This document shows positions 52,853 through 63,402 of a stretch of DNA of 64,000 nt, piece after piece. Made by a program: the position numbers and the translations under genes. A model generated the notes under the pieces. The model did no database searches, had not been told where the DNA came from, and saw nothing but the letters and a program-made list of their open reading frames with translations. Origin of the DNA: Trichobilharzia regenti (Eukaryota > Platyhelminthes > Trematoda > Strigeidida > Schistosomatidae); the NCBI GenBank assembly GCA_944472135.2, contig OX235262.1, positions 28,381,362-28,445,361 on the forward strand, read 5' to 3'. Within the stretch, counting starts at the first letter, position 1, and each line of letters begins with the position of its first letter.

Positions 52853-55220
52853 ATCATACCAACAAAAACAGTGGCAGCTTAAATAAACCCACACTTCCCA
52901 CGGTCAATAGTATTGGCACTCACAACGTGCTAAATCGCACCATGGCGCACATTATTATCCAATGTCACAAAAATATTACCCTCAATCGTACAAGTGGTAA
53001 TAGTCAGAACTCGGCTACCAACAACTCAGGGTCTTCAGATCATAAAAGCCTATGTGGAGGCTTTAACTTACCTGAAATCAACTGGGATATACCCACAGGC
53101 CCAACTAAATTTGATACGTTCTTAGGCACACTGGATATACTTGGCTGGAAACAAACTGTCACTACCCCTATAAGAGGTAATAACGTACTAGACTTAATCT
53201 TCTGCTACAATATAAGCCCCCTTTCAACCCTAGTAGGTTCTGAGTTTCCAGGGAGCGACCAAAAAACAGTGATACGTGCGCTGCCAATTCCGCTGAGTAG
53301 CAATGTACCTCATACCTCCACTTCACAACAAGTAAAATATAGGAACTATAGTAAGGCAAACTGGGCCTTAGTAGAAGCAATGCTAAGATCCTCCAAATGG
53401 GATGAATACTTCACTACTGATGACCTATCGAGAGCTCTAACCATCTTCTACCATAACTCTAACACATGCTTAGATGCTGTCATTCCACTCCAAACACTAA
53501 AGGTTTCCCCACACAGAAAGTCATTCATAAAACCAAAGGATCGTACGAAACTGAAGAGACTCTCAACAAGTTACTTCAAACACCATGATTCTGGTACTCT
53601 AGGTTTATTACTTAACACCCTTAGCTCCATCACACAAGCTCAAGATTTCCGTATGAGAAAGGAAGAACGCATCGCAGTAGCCAGTCCTGCTAGAGTGTAT
53701 GCACTCACAGAAATCTTAAGGAAGCGAATGAATCGCAAAAATCACAGCATTTCTCTCCTCATAGACAAAGGTAGGATATGCACTAACTCTGCAGACATAT
53801 GTGAACTATTCAACAAAACGTTTGCAGGTAACTACCTTAAGCCCTCAGTCCAGCTATTCGATATACACCCTGTCACTAATATGGCACAGACTCCATCCCC
53901 ACTCACACCAAACCAAATTAGTACTGTTGAATTCAATTACACTAATATTAACCAAACTATAAGAACCCTCAAAAATTCAAAAGGTTTCGGTACTGCCGGT
54001 ATATCATCTTACTTCTATAAATATGGTTGCCCTGACATTCCTCTACTGCTGCTTAAAATATTCGCAATGACCCTAGAAACTCAAACTTACCCTGACATAT
54101 GGAAGACAACATTCATTATGCCTAAACACAAGTCTGGCTCGAAAACTGAAGTCAGTAACTACCGGCCAATCAATATCACACCTATCTCATCTAGAATTAT
54201 GGAGAGACTAGTTAAGGATAACTTAATCAAACATATGCTTAGCTGCAATATTATAAGTCCGAGCCAACATGGATTCCTGAAATCCAGATCATGTTTAACA
54301 CGTCACCTAGACTTCTTCAATTTTGTAACCAGCTGTCGTGACAGACGGTAACTAGTACTTGTCATCTACTTTGACATTTCTAAGGCATTTGACCGTGTTG
54401 ACCATTTACTGCTAACAAATAAGCTGAACTCCTTAGGAATACGTGACCCATTATTAGGATGGCTTAAATCATTCCTTAACAATAGGTCCTAAATAGTTAA
54501 ACTCGGGTCCGCAACCTCTAAACCTAGCCATATCACTTCTGGTGTAGTACAAGGTAGTGTCATTGGACCCCTCCTATTTACACTATACATCAATGACATA
54601 TGCACTTGCTTCTCGCACGGGAAACCATTCATCTTTGCAGATGACCTAAAAGTAGCTTATACATTCCAATGTGATGACTCAGGGTACTTCGAGAATGTAG
54701 TGCAGAAGGAATTAGATAAAGTGACTGCTTGGTCGTCCTTATGGAACCTCCAATTTAATCCGAACAAATGTGGCTGGATCTGCTTCGGAGCACCCTCAAT
54801 TGACCTGAAATTAACGCTCCAATCTGCTAACCTAACCAGACTCCGAAGTATCGTTGACCTAGGCCTGAGGTACTTTAGTGACTTGACATTCTCTAAGCAA
54901 GTAGCATCACAGACTAGAAAATCGAGGATGCTCTTAGGATGCATACTCAGGAACTTTCACGACAATGAAGCCAAGCTTATTCTGTACAAAACACGTGTCA
55001 GACCACTACTAGAATACTGTTCATTTATCATAAGCAGCACTCGCACACATGACAAGCTAAGGATGGAAAGTATCCAACGATATTTTACCTCAAAACTACT
55101 TGGATACGATTGTAAGAAAATATACACCTCACGCTGCATGATCCTAAAACTTGATCCACTTTGGACAAGGCGACTTATTATAAACCTAATATTCCTCTTC
55201 AAGGTCCTTCACAAAATATC
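52798..55220 (+). pseudogene. ORF2 (partial endonuclease plus RT) of the CR1-like element
   Basis: The first half of the endonuclease is missing. After a Ser/Asn-rich leader the frame enters at LCGGFNLPEINWDIP and GSEFPGSDQKTV, matching the second half of the 46834-48020 domain. RT follows: NYRPINITPISSRIMERLV (54150), HGFLKSRSCLTRHLD, a TAA at 54349, DISKAFDRVDHLL, a second TAA near 54490, GPLLFTLYINDI, catalytic IFADDLKVAYT (54640), and the C-terminal KTRVRPLLEYCS. It is cut at 55220 by the BEL-type LTR. Two stops and the endonuclease deletion show it is dead. Confidence 0.88.
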
Positions 55221-55590
55221 TGTCAATGGAGTTGAAGATTGAACGAACAATTCTTGGTTGTTTGTTCAAAATCAACTTCCCCAATTTTCGCGGAGGCATC
55301 AATACGACAGTCATCGTCTCATCGGTCGCTGTTCAGAAAGAAGACAGGCCAAAACTGTCAGAAGTAATACTGTGATTTATTATTGTAATATTTGTTTATA
55401 GACCTTAGTTAAAACTTAATATTAAAGTTGGCTATATGTTGGTGTTACAATAAATAATTCTCGAGTCACCAAACTGGGTTCTGGGTTTTGCGTCCGTTTG
55501 TACTAAGCGTTTCTGAGAAGCTTCAAGGAACAGTGTGAGGCCCAGCGTAGAAAGAGCTGAGCATTGACGGTTTGCGAGACGTGGCTAACA
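55221..55590 (+). repeat. 5' LTR of the BEL-derived element
   Basis: 370 bp, TGTCAATGGAGTTGAAG to GTGGCTAACA. Its start truncates the RT of the CR1-like element. Homologous to 63403-63969 and to the solo LTR 48698-49055. The 130 bp after it (GTTTCTGACAG repeated) form the leader. Confidence 0.85.
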
Positions 55591-55754
55591 GTTTCTGACA
55601 GTGAAGTCAGTTTCTGACGGCGGAAACATTTTCTGACGGATTCAGACAGTTGGTGAAAGTTTGGATAGTCACCGTTCATCTTTCCTGGTGTCGGTCAAGT
55701 CCTCTTTGAACAAGCAATATCTGGAACGTTTTTGGAATTGGATCAAGTTCAACA

Positions 55755-57710
55755 ATGCCTGGGTCAAAGAAGAGACAGAGCGTCTTGGATGCAAACAGGA
55801 ATGCGAGTCATGGTGACTTGTCTGTTAATTGTAACGATGTGTCTGATGTTAAACATGACATGGTTGATGTTACTGTTTCGCCGTTCAGGGATAATAGGAA
55901 CATCAAACTCCCTAAATTTGAACCACGGTGTCTCGACGGAAACCCGGCTGATTATTTACAATTTGTAAAGGAGTTTGAGATCATGTTGAGTAGTTTTCTA
56001 TCAAGTGATGAATTGAAGTTAATGTATTTGAGGAGGTATTGCACTGGAGTTGCTGCAAGAGCTATACAGTGCTGTAAGTTTATGAAGCCAAAAGAGGGGT
56101 ACTATGAGGCTATGAGCATACTACGTCAAAGGTTTGGAAGACGTTCGATGATTGAAGGGAAATTATTCGAGGCCGTTAAGGGTAATGGTGGTCAATTACA
56201 GGATGACTCCCAGGCACTCACTGAGTATTTAGATAATTTGCTAATTTACAAGAATGGAATGATTTCGATGAATCGCATGAGTGAACTCAACTCGAGTTTT
56301 ATACTAGAAGTAATACCAAGACACCTACCTACTCGACTGCAAAGGAAGTGGGTGAAGATAAGCTCCCGTATGGAGGATGAGGGTATCGAGCCAAAGTTCG
56401 ACGATATTCTAAAACAGGTAAATACTAGTGTCAATCAATCTATGAGCAAGTTCGCCAGGATATTACATCTCACCCCTAGAATAGAGCAGTCTGAGAGCAA
56501 AATGCAATCATTGATGACGAGTAGTCCTCAGAGAGGTGGATATCGAGAAGGCTCCATGATGTCTAGTAATGCATATAGACCCAGTGAGTGTAACAGGTTT
56601 CGTAGTGCATCCTCAACAGATAAGTTACAAGATGCAAGACAAACACGGTTGTGTTGTACACGTTTGCAAGAGGTGCATACAAGGGTGAGCTGTGAACCAG
56701 TGAGCAAGTTCAGTGATAAGCTGAATGTAAACTCCAGGTCTGACTCCGAATTGTGTGACGACAACGGTGCGGTAAAGAAGTCTGTAGTTGCAACTGGTAA
56801 GCCATTGTTGAATAGAGTGTCACAGAATAGAGTTACTGCTTCAGAGTGCAGTTCTGACTCCAAAAGTTTACAAAGTATTACTAGTCAGAGTGAAGATATA
56901 AAACCTTTAAGGATTTGTGAGGAGGAACCAAAATTGTCTACTTATGTTATTAAAGAGTTTGAAAGTGATGAACTTGACGGTAAATTGAATATTTGTGGTA
57001 ATGATCATGATAGTGCAGATTTGTCTTTGGTTGATCATGATGAAATGGAGGGAATGCCTACTACCGCTAAGTTAAATAAAGGTTCTGTAGAACTTGAATG
57101 TGAAGTAGAAATAAATGCAGAAGCGGTTGCAGAAGGCATGCGTACTTGTGAGACCGTCAGTGTGATTGATCAGCATGTAGCCCACCCGTCATCAGATGCT
57201 AGTGCTAAACCTGAGCTGATAGTAAAAGACAGCAGTGGTGGTGGTCTTGCAGGTAGACAAATTTCTGAAAGCCGAGCAACAACAGTTTTTGATCCACCAC
57301 TAACTTCATCAACTGACATCAATCAGTCGTCGTTGGTGTTGTCATCCACAGTGAAAAAGACGCGCATCAACTCAAGTATCTTGTCCAATGACTATGCTAG
57401 TATCAGTTCGTTTGAAAGGACGAATATCAATGGTCAGTTTAGTGAGGATAAGCCAAGTGTAAACGAGAGAGTTATTGTTAAATTGACTTGCACGAATAAA
57501 GGCATTTCTAGTTTCAAGTTACTATTTGAATGTTATTATCTTTGGTGTAAATTACTCTGTTTTTACACTTGGTTGACCAGATACGTCGTGTGTTTGTTGG
57601 TCATCTATATTCTACGATACAATGACATGAACGTGTTGCCGTTCAGATTTAAGGATATAGCTGATAGAAGGAAGTTAGCAAATGAACTCTTCGACGATTT
57701 TCCAACCTAG
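55755..57710 (+). CDS. Gag-like protein (DUF1759-type) with hydrophobic C-terminus
   Basis: A single uninterrupted frame of 651 codons, starting MPGSKKRQSVLDANRN. Residues about 45-235 resemble the Gag-like DUF1759 region of BEL/Pao polyproteins: LPKFEPRCLDGNPADYLQFV, then YLRRYCTGVAARAIQCC and ILRQRFGRR, then MSELNSSFILEVIPRHLP. Residues about 250-580 are Ser-rich and acidic without a zinc knuckle or protease motif. Residues about 584-622 are strongly hydrophobic (LLFECYYLWCKLLCFYTWL, YVVCLLVIYIL), a likely membrane segment, followed by a short charged tail (DIADRRKLANELFDD). In ordinary BEL elements protease and RT would follow Gag; here the ORF simply stops. It could be the product of an internal deletion fusing Gag to the end of a polyprotein, or a distinct protein. 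Function unknown. Confidence 0.8.
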   Translation: MPGSKKRQSVLDANRNASHGDLSVNCNDVSDVKHDMVDVTVSPFRDNRNIKLPKFEPRCLDGNPADYLQFVKEFEIMLSSFLSSDELKLMYLRRYCTGVAARAIQCCKFMKPKEGYYEAMSILRQRFGRRSMIEGKLFEAVKGNGGQLQDDSQALTEYLDNLLIYKNGMISMNRMSELNSSFILEVIPRHLPTRLQRKWVKISSRMEDEGIEPKFDDILKQVNTSVNQSMSKFARILHLTPRIEQSESKMQSLMTSSPQRGGYREGSMMSSNAYRPSECNRFRSASSTDKLQDARQTRLCCTRLQEVHTRVSCEPVSKFSDKLNVNSRSDSELCDDNGAVKKSVVATGKPLLNRVSQNRVTASECSSDSKSLQSITSQSEDIKPLRICEEEPKLSTYVIKEFESDELDGKLNICGNDHDSADLSLVDHDEMEGMPTTAKLNKGSVELECEVEINAEAVAEGMRTCETVSVIDQHVAHPSSDASAKPELIVKDSSGGGLAGRQISESRATTVFDPPLTSSTDINQSSLVLSSTVKKTRINSSILSNDYASISSFERTNINGQFSEDKPSVNERVIVKLTCTNKGISSFKLLFECYYLWCKLLCFYTWLTRYVVCLLVIYILRYNDMNVLPFRFKDIADRRKLANELFDDFPT

Positions 57711-57714
57711 AGTG

Positions 57715-57963
57715 TCAACCTGAGAAGGGTTGTAGGCGTACTGCTGTAAGTCCTACAATTCTTCAAAGGGTAGCGCATCAATGAGCAGTCCAATGTGCTT
57801 GGTGTGTGATTTTGTACATATGTTCATATTGCATATACTGAATTGATATCATCTGTCATCTAGCTGTTGGTAATTCTGTTTGTCTCCGGACGAATTCCAC
57901 TTGGATCATCAACCTGAGAAGGAATGTTGGCGTACTGCTGTAAGTCCTACAGTTTTTCAAGGG
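57715..57963 (+). repeat. ~194-bp tandem array, left part
   Basis: GTCAACCTGAGAAGG starts units at about 57715 and 57909. Each includes GGCGTACTGCTGTAAGTCCT and a GTCCGGAC-type motif. The second unit is cut at 57963 by the gypsy LTR and continues at 62510. Confidence 0.85.
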
Positions 57964-58315
57964 TGTAACAACAGAAGACAAGGGCTGGCAACAGATCGTT
58001 TTATTACGAAAATCAACACGTATTTATATATGTTTTATATGCATTAATAAGGCTTATGCAAGCAGAAAAAGGCAGTCTTCTGATTGGTTGTTTCTCGGAA
58101 GTTAAGCAGACAAACACAGTCTTATGATTGGTTGTTTTCGATATTTCTCGGAAAGTAGAGCCATCTATCTGCGAATCATATTTGTCCACATTTAAGTTTG
58201 CTGTGATTGGTTGTTGAAACAGCCTTGTTCATATTTTCTCACGGCCCATATTAGTGACCTAGACATTAACGTAGATTAGTGCCAACCAATCGGCTAGCAG
58301 CCTGCTCTCACCACA
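57964..58315 (-). repeat. 3' LTR of the second gypsy element (coding sense)
   Basis: 352 bp; overlaps the last ~20 codons of pol, which stops at 58294. Plus strand TGTAACAACAG to CTCACCACA. Confidence 0.93.
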
Positions 58316-60946
58316 CTCGTCCCCCCGTCAAATAGCTTTGTGCGCAGACGTTCCGACCTTCTGGGTGCTACATCCTCTAGTTGAGGATTGTTACTGACCG
58401 GCTTGTCCCACTGTACCCATCTTTGGAGCTGACTGGCGTTAACTCGTTTCTGTTTATCACCTCTTCGGATGGTATATACTTGACCCCGTCTTTTTGTGAT
58501 TGTGTATGGTCCTTCCCACTTTGGAAGGAGTTTCCGTGAACCTAGCCCGCCTCCAACTGTATATCTCCTGTCTCTACACTTCACTTGGTCCCCGACTGCA
58601 AAGGTAATGCACTGCGTCCTTTCTTTCATCTGAGACTTCGTGACATCACTGCGCTGCTTCCGTATTACATTCTTGACTGCCTCTTTCCTCTCTGCTTTTA
58701 ATTTCGTCGTACTCCACTTTTGGTGCATGGGCCAGGTCTCATTGTGTACCGGTAATCGTGGTTTTCTACCATACATCAGTTGGAAGGGTGACTTCTTCGT
58801 TGTTTCCTGAGTGGTAGCCCGATGTGTTAGTAAAATCAGTGGAAGCTCCGTTTCCCAGTTCCCGCCCTTCGAAGCCAGCCACTCCTTCAGTGTACGGTTG
58901 TTTCTCTCCGTTAGGCCATTCGTTTGTGGATGGTATGGGGTCGTTCTGATCCTCTTGATGCCCAGCTGTTGCAAACGGGAAGTAAACTCTTCACTCTCGA
59001 AACAGGGACCTTGGTCTGTCAGTATTGTCTTCGGTACGCCGTGGTCTGCAACAATGTGTCTAACTACTGCATCTGTCACGGTTCTTGCACGTTGGTCTGG
59101 GATTGCTACGGCGTCTACCCATCGTGTCGCGTGTTCCGTCATCACCAAGAGGTACTGATTACCATTGGATGTCTGAGGAAATGGACCCATGACATCTACG
59201 GACCACAAGTCACCTATCGCGGTAACTGGAATCGACTGAAGTGGTGGTCGTATATACCGGTCACCTTTCATCAGCTGGCACCGTGGACATCCAAGTACGT
59301 ATCTTGCTACGTCTTCTCTCATACCTGGCCAGTACATACTTTGTCTTAGGAGGTCGGTCGTTCTGGCCACGCCTGTATGCGCTAGCTGGTGACATTCTTC
59401 TATCATGTCGTGGCGCGACGATTGAGGTATGACAGCCAGCCAGCTTCCGTCGTTCTCTCGCCAGGTCAGAGTCCCGTAGGCATTCACTCTGAGTCGATCC
59501 CTCTGTCTGAGTAGTGTGGTTAGCTCCTTACTCGCCGTAGTTTGATCCACTTCTATTCCGTTGGTGATCACCTGTATTACTGTATTCAGCGTATCGTCCA
59601 ACCTCTGCCTACGTGCAAGTCTTAGTGGGTCTTGTTCTACTGCATGCACTCCGTAAGCGACCTCGGGCAACTCAGACTCATCTTCTGGTCTCGATAACAA
59701 ATCTGCCAAGACATTTTCACTTCCAGGAACGTGTGAGATCGTAAAATCGTACTCCTGAAGACGCAACATCCACCGTGACAACTTCCCCCGTGGGTCTCTC
59801 GCTGTCTTCAAAAATTGTAGCGGCTTATGATCAGTTTCGATGTGGAACCGCCGGCCGAGTAAATAAGGTCTCCATTTGTCGACTGCCCATACCATTGCTA
59901 AACATTCTTTCTCTATCGTTGAATACTTTCTCTCTGTGAGGGTCAAAACCCTACTGGCATACTCAACGATTCCCTCGTCCTGTCTTAGGACCGCACCTAT
60001 AGCGTAGTCACTGGCATCTGTGCACACTGTGAACTGTCTTCCTGGCACAGGTAGTTTTAGCGTCATTTGTTGGTGGTCGAGCAGCTGTTTAATTCTGTCG
60101 AATGTCCTCTGCGATTCTTCCGACCAAACAAACTTTGGCTCACCTAGTAGCCTGTATAGAGGGGCTGCTATCTCATTGAAGTTCTTCACGAAGCGACTAT
60201 AAAACGCTGCTCTACCCAAGAATTGTCTCAGTTTTCTCTTTGAATTCGGGGCTGGAATCGTTTTAATCGTCAAAATTTTCTCCGGCAGTGGTTTAATCTC
60301 ACCATTTCCCACTTTATGTCCCAACAGAGTAACATTCTTTTTGGCTATCTGAGACTTGGTTTTGTTGACGCGTAGTCCAAACTCTTCGATGCGTCGCAGC
60401 ACGGCTTCTACATGGTTGACGTGATCGTTTTCGTTTGACTGTATATGACGAGATCATCACCATAAACCTCCACGTTTTTCAAGTTCTTAAGTAATAGCTT
60501 CATCAGTCGTCTGAACGTAAACGGTGCACCTGCTAGTCCAAACGGCATGCGTTTAAATCGATATTGTGTCTGACCCACGATGAAAGCCGTCTTATCTCTG
60601 TCACTTTGTTTTATCGGTATCTGCCAGTATCCTGAGCGAAGATCGAGAACCGAAAACACATTCGCACCTTGTAGGCGATCTAAGTTTCTACCACTGTTGG
60701 CATGGCACACGGTCTTAACTCTGTCATACTGTTTAACTGTCGAAAATCAACACAGAATCTATACTTCCCATTCGCTTTTTTTACTAACAGCACTGGAGAG
60801 TTGTATGGGCTATCAGCTTCCTCAATAATATCATCTTTTAACATCTCTTGCACTTGTCGCTCCACTTCGCCTTCCAGATGACATGGAACTCTTCGCGTTA
60901 AAAATGACCTTACTTTCGGATCACTTAACGGAATTTCATGATTCAC
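58294..60946 (-). pseudogene. pol: RT-RNase H-integrase of the second gypsy element (frameshifted)
   Basis: RT starts with VPCHLEGEVERQVQEML and PYNSPVLLVKKANGKYRFCV. It shifts frame near 60700, then carries KRMPFGLAGAPFTFRR and the catalytic VEVYGDDLVIYS (60460-60430). A further shift at about 60420 opens the 702-codon frame to 58294. That frame has RNase H (CTDASDYAIGAVL, IETDHKPLQFL), an integrase HHCC finger (HQLAHTGVARTTDLL to CPRCQ), a DDE core (SVDVMGPFP, LTDQGPCFES, NGLTERNNRTLKEW), and a basic C-terminal tail, GPYTITKRRGQVYTIRRG. All catalytic residues are present. Confidence 0.92.
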
Positions 60947-62130
60947 CTTATCGCAATAACCGTATGGGTGCCATCTCCAGTGAACAGATGATCGTATTTA
61001 TTAATTAACTCTGTCACATTGTGTACCGTCGACAGCTTAATCGCTGCTATCTCGCTGGTCTCATACATGTTGATATGCCCGTATTTCGTGATCACCACGT
61101 TCGCTTGCGTGTCGATTATGGCACCAATCTCACGCAGAAAATCCGCTCCTAATATCGTTCGCTGTAGTTCGGGTACAACAATGAAAGGAAACGTCACCTC
61201 GCAGCCACCAACAACGACCGTACAGTTCGATCTACCCGTGATACGCAACACATACCCGCCTACTGTTTGTACTGTCAATGAACACGGACTAACACTCTTA
61301 CATAAATTCTTATCTATTAACGACACGGCCGCCCCTGTATCTATCAAACATACTACTTCTCGATCATTCACTCGCAACTTCGAATACAGAGCGCCTTTCT
61401 CAATAGCCCCCACTAAATCTAGGTTCATACGAAAGAAAGAACAAGCATTATACCGTCTGAAATTTTTTCTTTTTCGCCTTTCTGGGCAGTATCTTCTCCA
61501 GTGTCCCGGCTTACCGCATTCAAAACACCGGTCTTTTCTATCAGCCAACTTTAACGCCGCCACTTCCCGCTGCAATGCTTCCAATTTTTGCTCATATTCG
61601 TTTGGTTTTGGTTGGTCTATAGCGGCTACCGTTGTGCTCAGCAGCTGTCTGGTCACCTTCGCCAGCTCACTAATATCCATCGGCTGCGTTGCGTTAACCA
61701 GTTTTAATCGCTGAGAAATGTGGTCTGGGACACTCTCGATGAATTGGGAAGACAGTAACTGCGCTTCTGATTCTTCATCTAAAGTGGGAAGCGCGCGTCG
61801 AAGTAGATTAGTCAGTTTCACCGCCAACACTAGCGGGTCTCCATCAGGTCCAAGCTTCATTGACCGGAACTGCTGCATTGCTAGCTGTCTGTCTGTTTCG
61901 CTGTCAAACTCGGACACTAGTCGTTCAACCAATTTCTTCCAAGACGCTGTGCCATTTGACCTGTCTACGCTGTCATATGCAGCCTTCGCTCGGCCTCTCA
62001 ACAGCGTCCCCAGGACAACTGCCTTCGCCGCCTGCTCCTTGACACCCACCAGCTCAGCAACGGGCTCGAAGTCACGTAAGAAGCTCCGTATGTCTCCTTC
62101 TTCAAACGCAGCTGGCCACGGGATCTTCAT
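60943..62130 (-). CDS. gag: Gag-protease of the second gypsy element
   Basis: I take ATG 62130 (MKIPWPAAFEEGD) as the start because the longer frame runs back into the LTR. The capsid part has IRSFLRDFEPVAELVG and EFDSETDRQLAMQQFRSM. A zinc knuckle CFECGKPGHWRRYC lies near residue 220. The aspartic protease follows, with VVCLIDTGAAVSLID as active site and LGADFLREIGAIID as the C-terminal motif. The frame ends at 60943 and RT continues in another frame, so either an indel or programmed frameshifting separates them; the next two breaks argue for indels. Confidence 0.88.
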   Translation of the reverse strand: MKIPWPAAFEEGDIRSFLRDFEPVAELVGVKEQAAKAVVLGTLLRGRAKAAYDSVDRSNGTASWKKLVERLVSEFDSETDRQLAMQQFRSMKLGPDGDPLVLAVKLTNLLRRALPTLDEESEAQLLSSQFIESVPDHISQRLKLVNATQPMDISELAKVTRQLLSTTVAAIDQPKPNEYEQKLEALQREVAALKLADRKDRCFECGKPGHWRRYCPERRKRKNFRRYNACSFFRMNLDLVGAIEKGALYSKLRVNDREVVCLIDTGAAVSLIDKNLCKSVSPCSLTVQTVGGYVLRITGRSNCTVVVGGCEVTFPFIVVPELQRTILGADFLREIGAIIDTQANVVITKYGHINMYETSEIAAIKLSTVHNVTELINKYDHLFTGDGTHTVIAIR

Positions 62131-62153
62131 TTTTTGGAGGCAGCGACACCAAA

Positions 62154-62505
62154 TGTAACAACAGAAGACAAGGGCTGGCAACAGATCGTTTTATTACGAA
62201 AATCAACACGTATTTATATATATTTTATATGCATTAATAAGGCTTATGCAAGCAGAAAAAGGCAGTCTTCTGATTGGTTGTTTCTCGGAAGTTAAGCAGA
62301 CAAACACAGTCTTATGATTGGTTGTTTTCGATATTTCTCGGAAAGTAGAGCCATCTATCTGCGAATCATATTTGTCCACATTTAAGTTTGCTGTGATTGG
62401 TTGTTGAAACAGCCTTGTTCATATTTTCTCACGGCCAATATTAGTGACCTAGACATTAACGTAGATTAGTGCCAACCAATCGGCTAGCAGCCTGCTCTCA
62501 CCACA
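62154..62505 (-). repeat. 5' LTR of the second gypsy element (coding sense)
   Basis: Near-identical to 57964-58315. In coding sense it is followed by TTTGGTGTCGCTGCC (62153-62139), a plausible primer-binding site, and then the gag ATG at 62130. Confidence 0.93.
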
Positions 62506-62509
62506 AGGG

Positions 62510-62710
62510 TAGTTCGTCAAGGCAGAATCCCCTATATTTGATGCGTTGATTGTACATATGTTCGTGTTAAATAATTGTGTGAGTTCCAATTATTGTAATT
62601 GTTGGTTAATCTTGTTTGTGTCCGGACATTCCACAACTTACAATCGTCAACCTGAGAAGGGTTGTAGGCGTACTGCTGTAAGTCCTGCAATTCTTCAAAG
62701 GAGTTCCATC
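62510..62710 (+). repeat. ~194-bp tandem array, right part
   Basis: Completes the unit interrupted at 57963 (about 55 bp left plus 137 bp right, near 194). A further unit begins at 62647 with GTCAACCTGAGAAGG. Confidence 0.82.
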
Positions 62711-63402
62711 GAGACATGATCGGCGAGGTTGTTTGTACTATTTGTACATACGTGTGGTGTGTCATATCAACTGGTGTATTTTGGATTCATTGTGTTTACT
62801 TGTTGTTTTCGTGTCTTGTTGTTATTGCGTAATTTTGTTAAAAGTTTCGTCGTGATTACTTCTGAAGTTGTTTCGAGTCTTCTACATCCATGAATGAATT
62901 GATTGATGTTAAGGACAGCAGATGGGTCGTATACGCCGGGGAGGCTATTGCTGAGAATGAAATGCCTACGGAGATAATTGTTAGGTGCGGTCCCACGCGC
63001 CGGGGAGAAAGAGTGTAAACGACTGAAGCTCGCATACGTCACCGTTACTAGAACTGAGGCAGAATGAGTGACAAGCGATTGCAGTGGTAATTGGTAGTGA
63101 GTAGATAAGAGGATGTGCGTAGAGTATCGTGAGGTGGTGCTATGGTCACGTTGCATTCTGCAAGAGTCATTCTAGCAAGTGGCGATTGTGCCGCAAGATG
63201 TCAAGAGGAGGTCTCTGTCTGGAGGCGCAGGTCGTCAGCGATGTGTGAGATTGTGCTGTGAGTATGCTTGTGGTGTGTTGGCTTTTCTGTTTGTTTTCCA
63301 TTTTAGCTCTGTCCGTGTGACCCAGGTTCTCGCAATGGCATCCAAGTCAACGTGTATTGGTCGTGAAGGAAAAAAGGGATGGATCCCTTTTTTGCCGGGG
63401 AG
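62710..63402 (+). other. Non-coding tail of the BEL-derived element with polypurine tract
   Basis: No recognisable protein domain. GCCGGGGAG at 63394-63402 directly precedes the 3' LTR and could act as the polypurine tract. Less AT-rich than the surroundings. Short frames on both strands look accidental. Confidence 0.55.

Larger units (their letters stand above)
57964..62505 (-). mobile_element. Full-length Ty3/gypsy retrotransposon (second family)
   Basis: 352-bp LTRs (57964-58315 and 62154-62505) differ at about two positions by eye. The 4-bp target duplication AGGG is at 57960-57963 and 62506-62509. Gag-protease and RT-RNaseH-integrase are coded on the minus strand. CCHC zinc knuckle in Gag, YGDD in RT. 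Three frame changes near 60950, 60700 and 60420 interrupt an otherwise long coding region. Inserted into the ~194-bp tandem array. Confidence 0.95.

Noticed and set aside
55755..57710. Host membrane protein gene
   Set aside because: The DUF1759-like region and LTR flanks point to a retroelement; the hydrophobic tail alone does not support a host gene.
58811..59349. Plus-strand frames inside the second gypsy element
   Set aside because: Antisense shadows of the integrase coding sequence.
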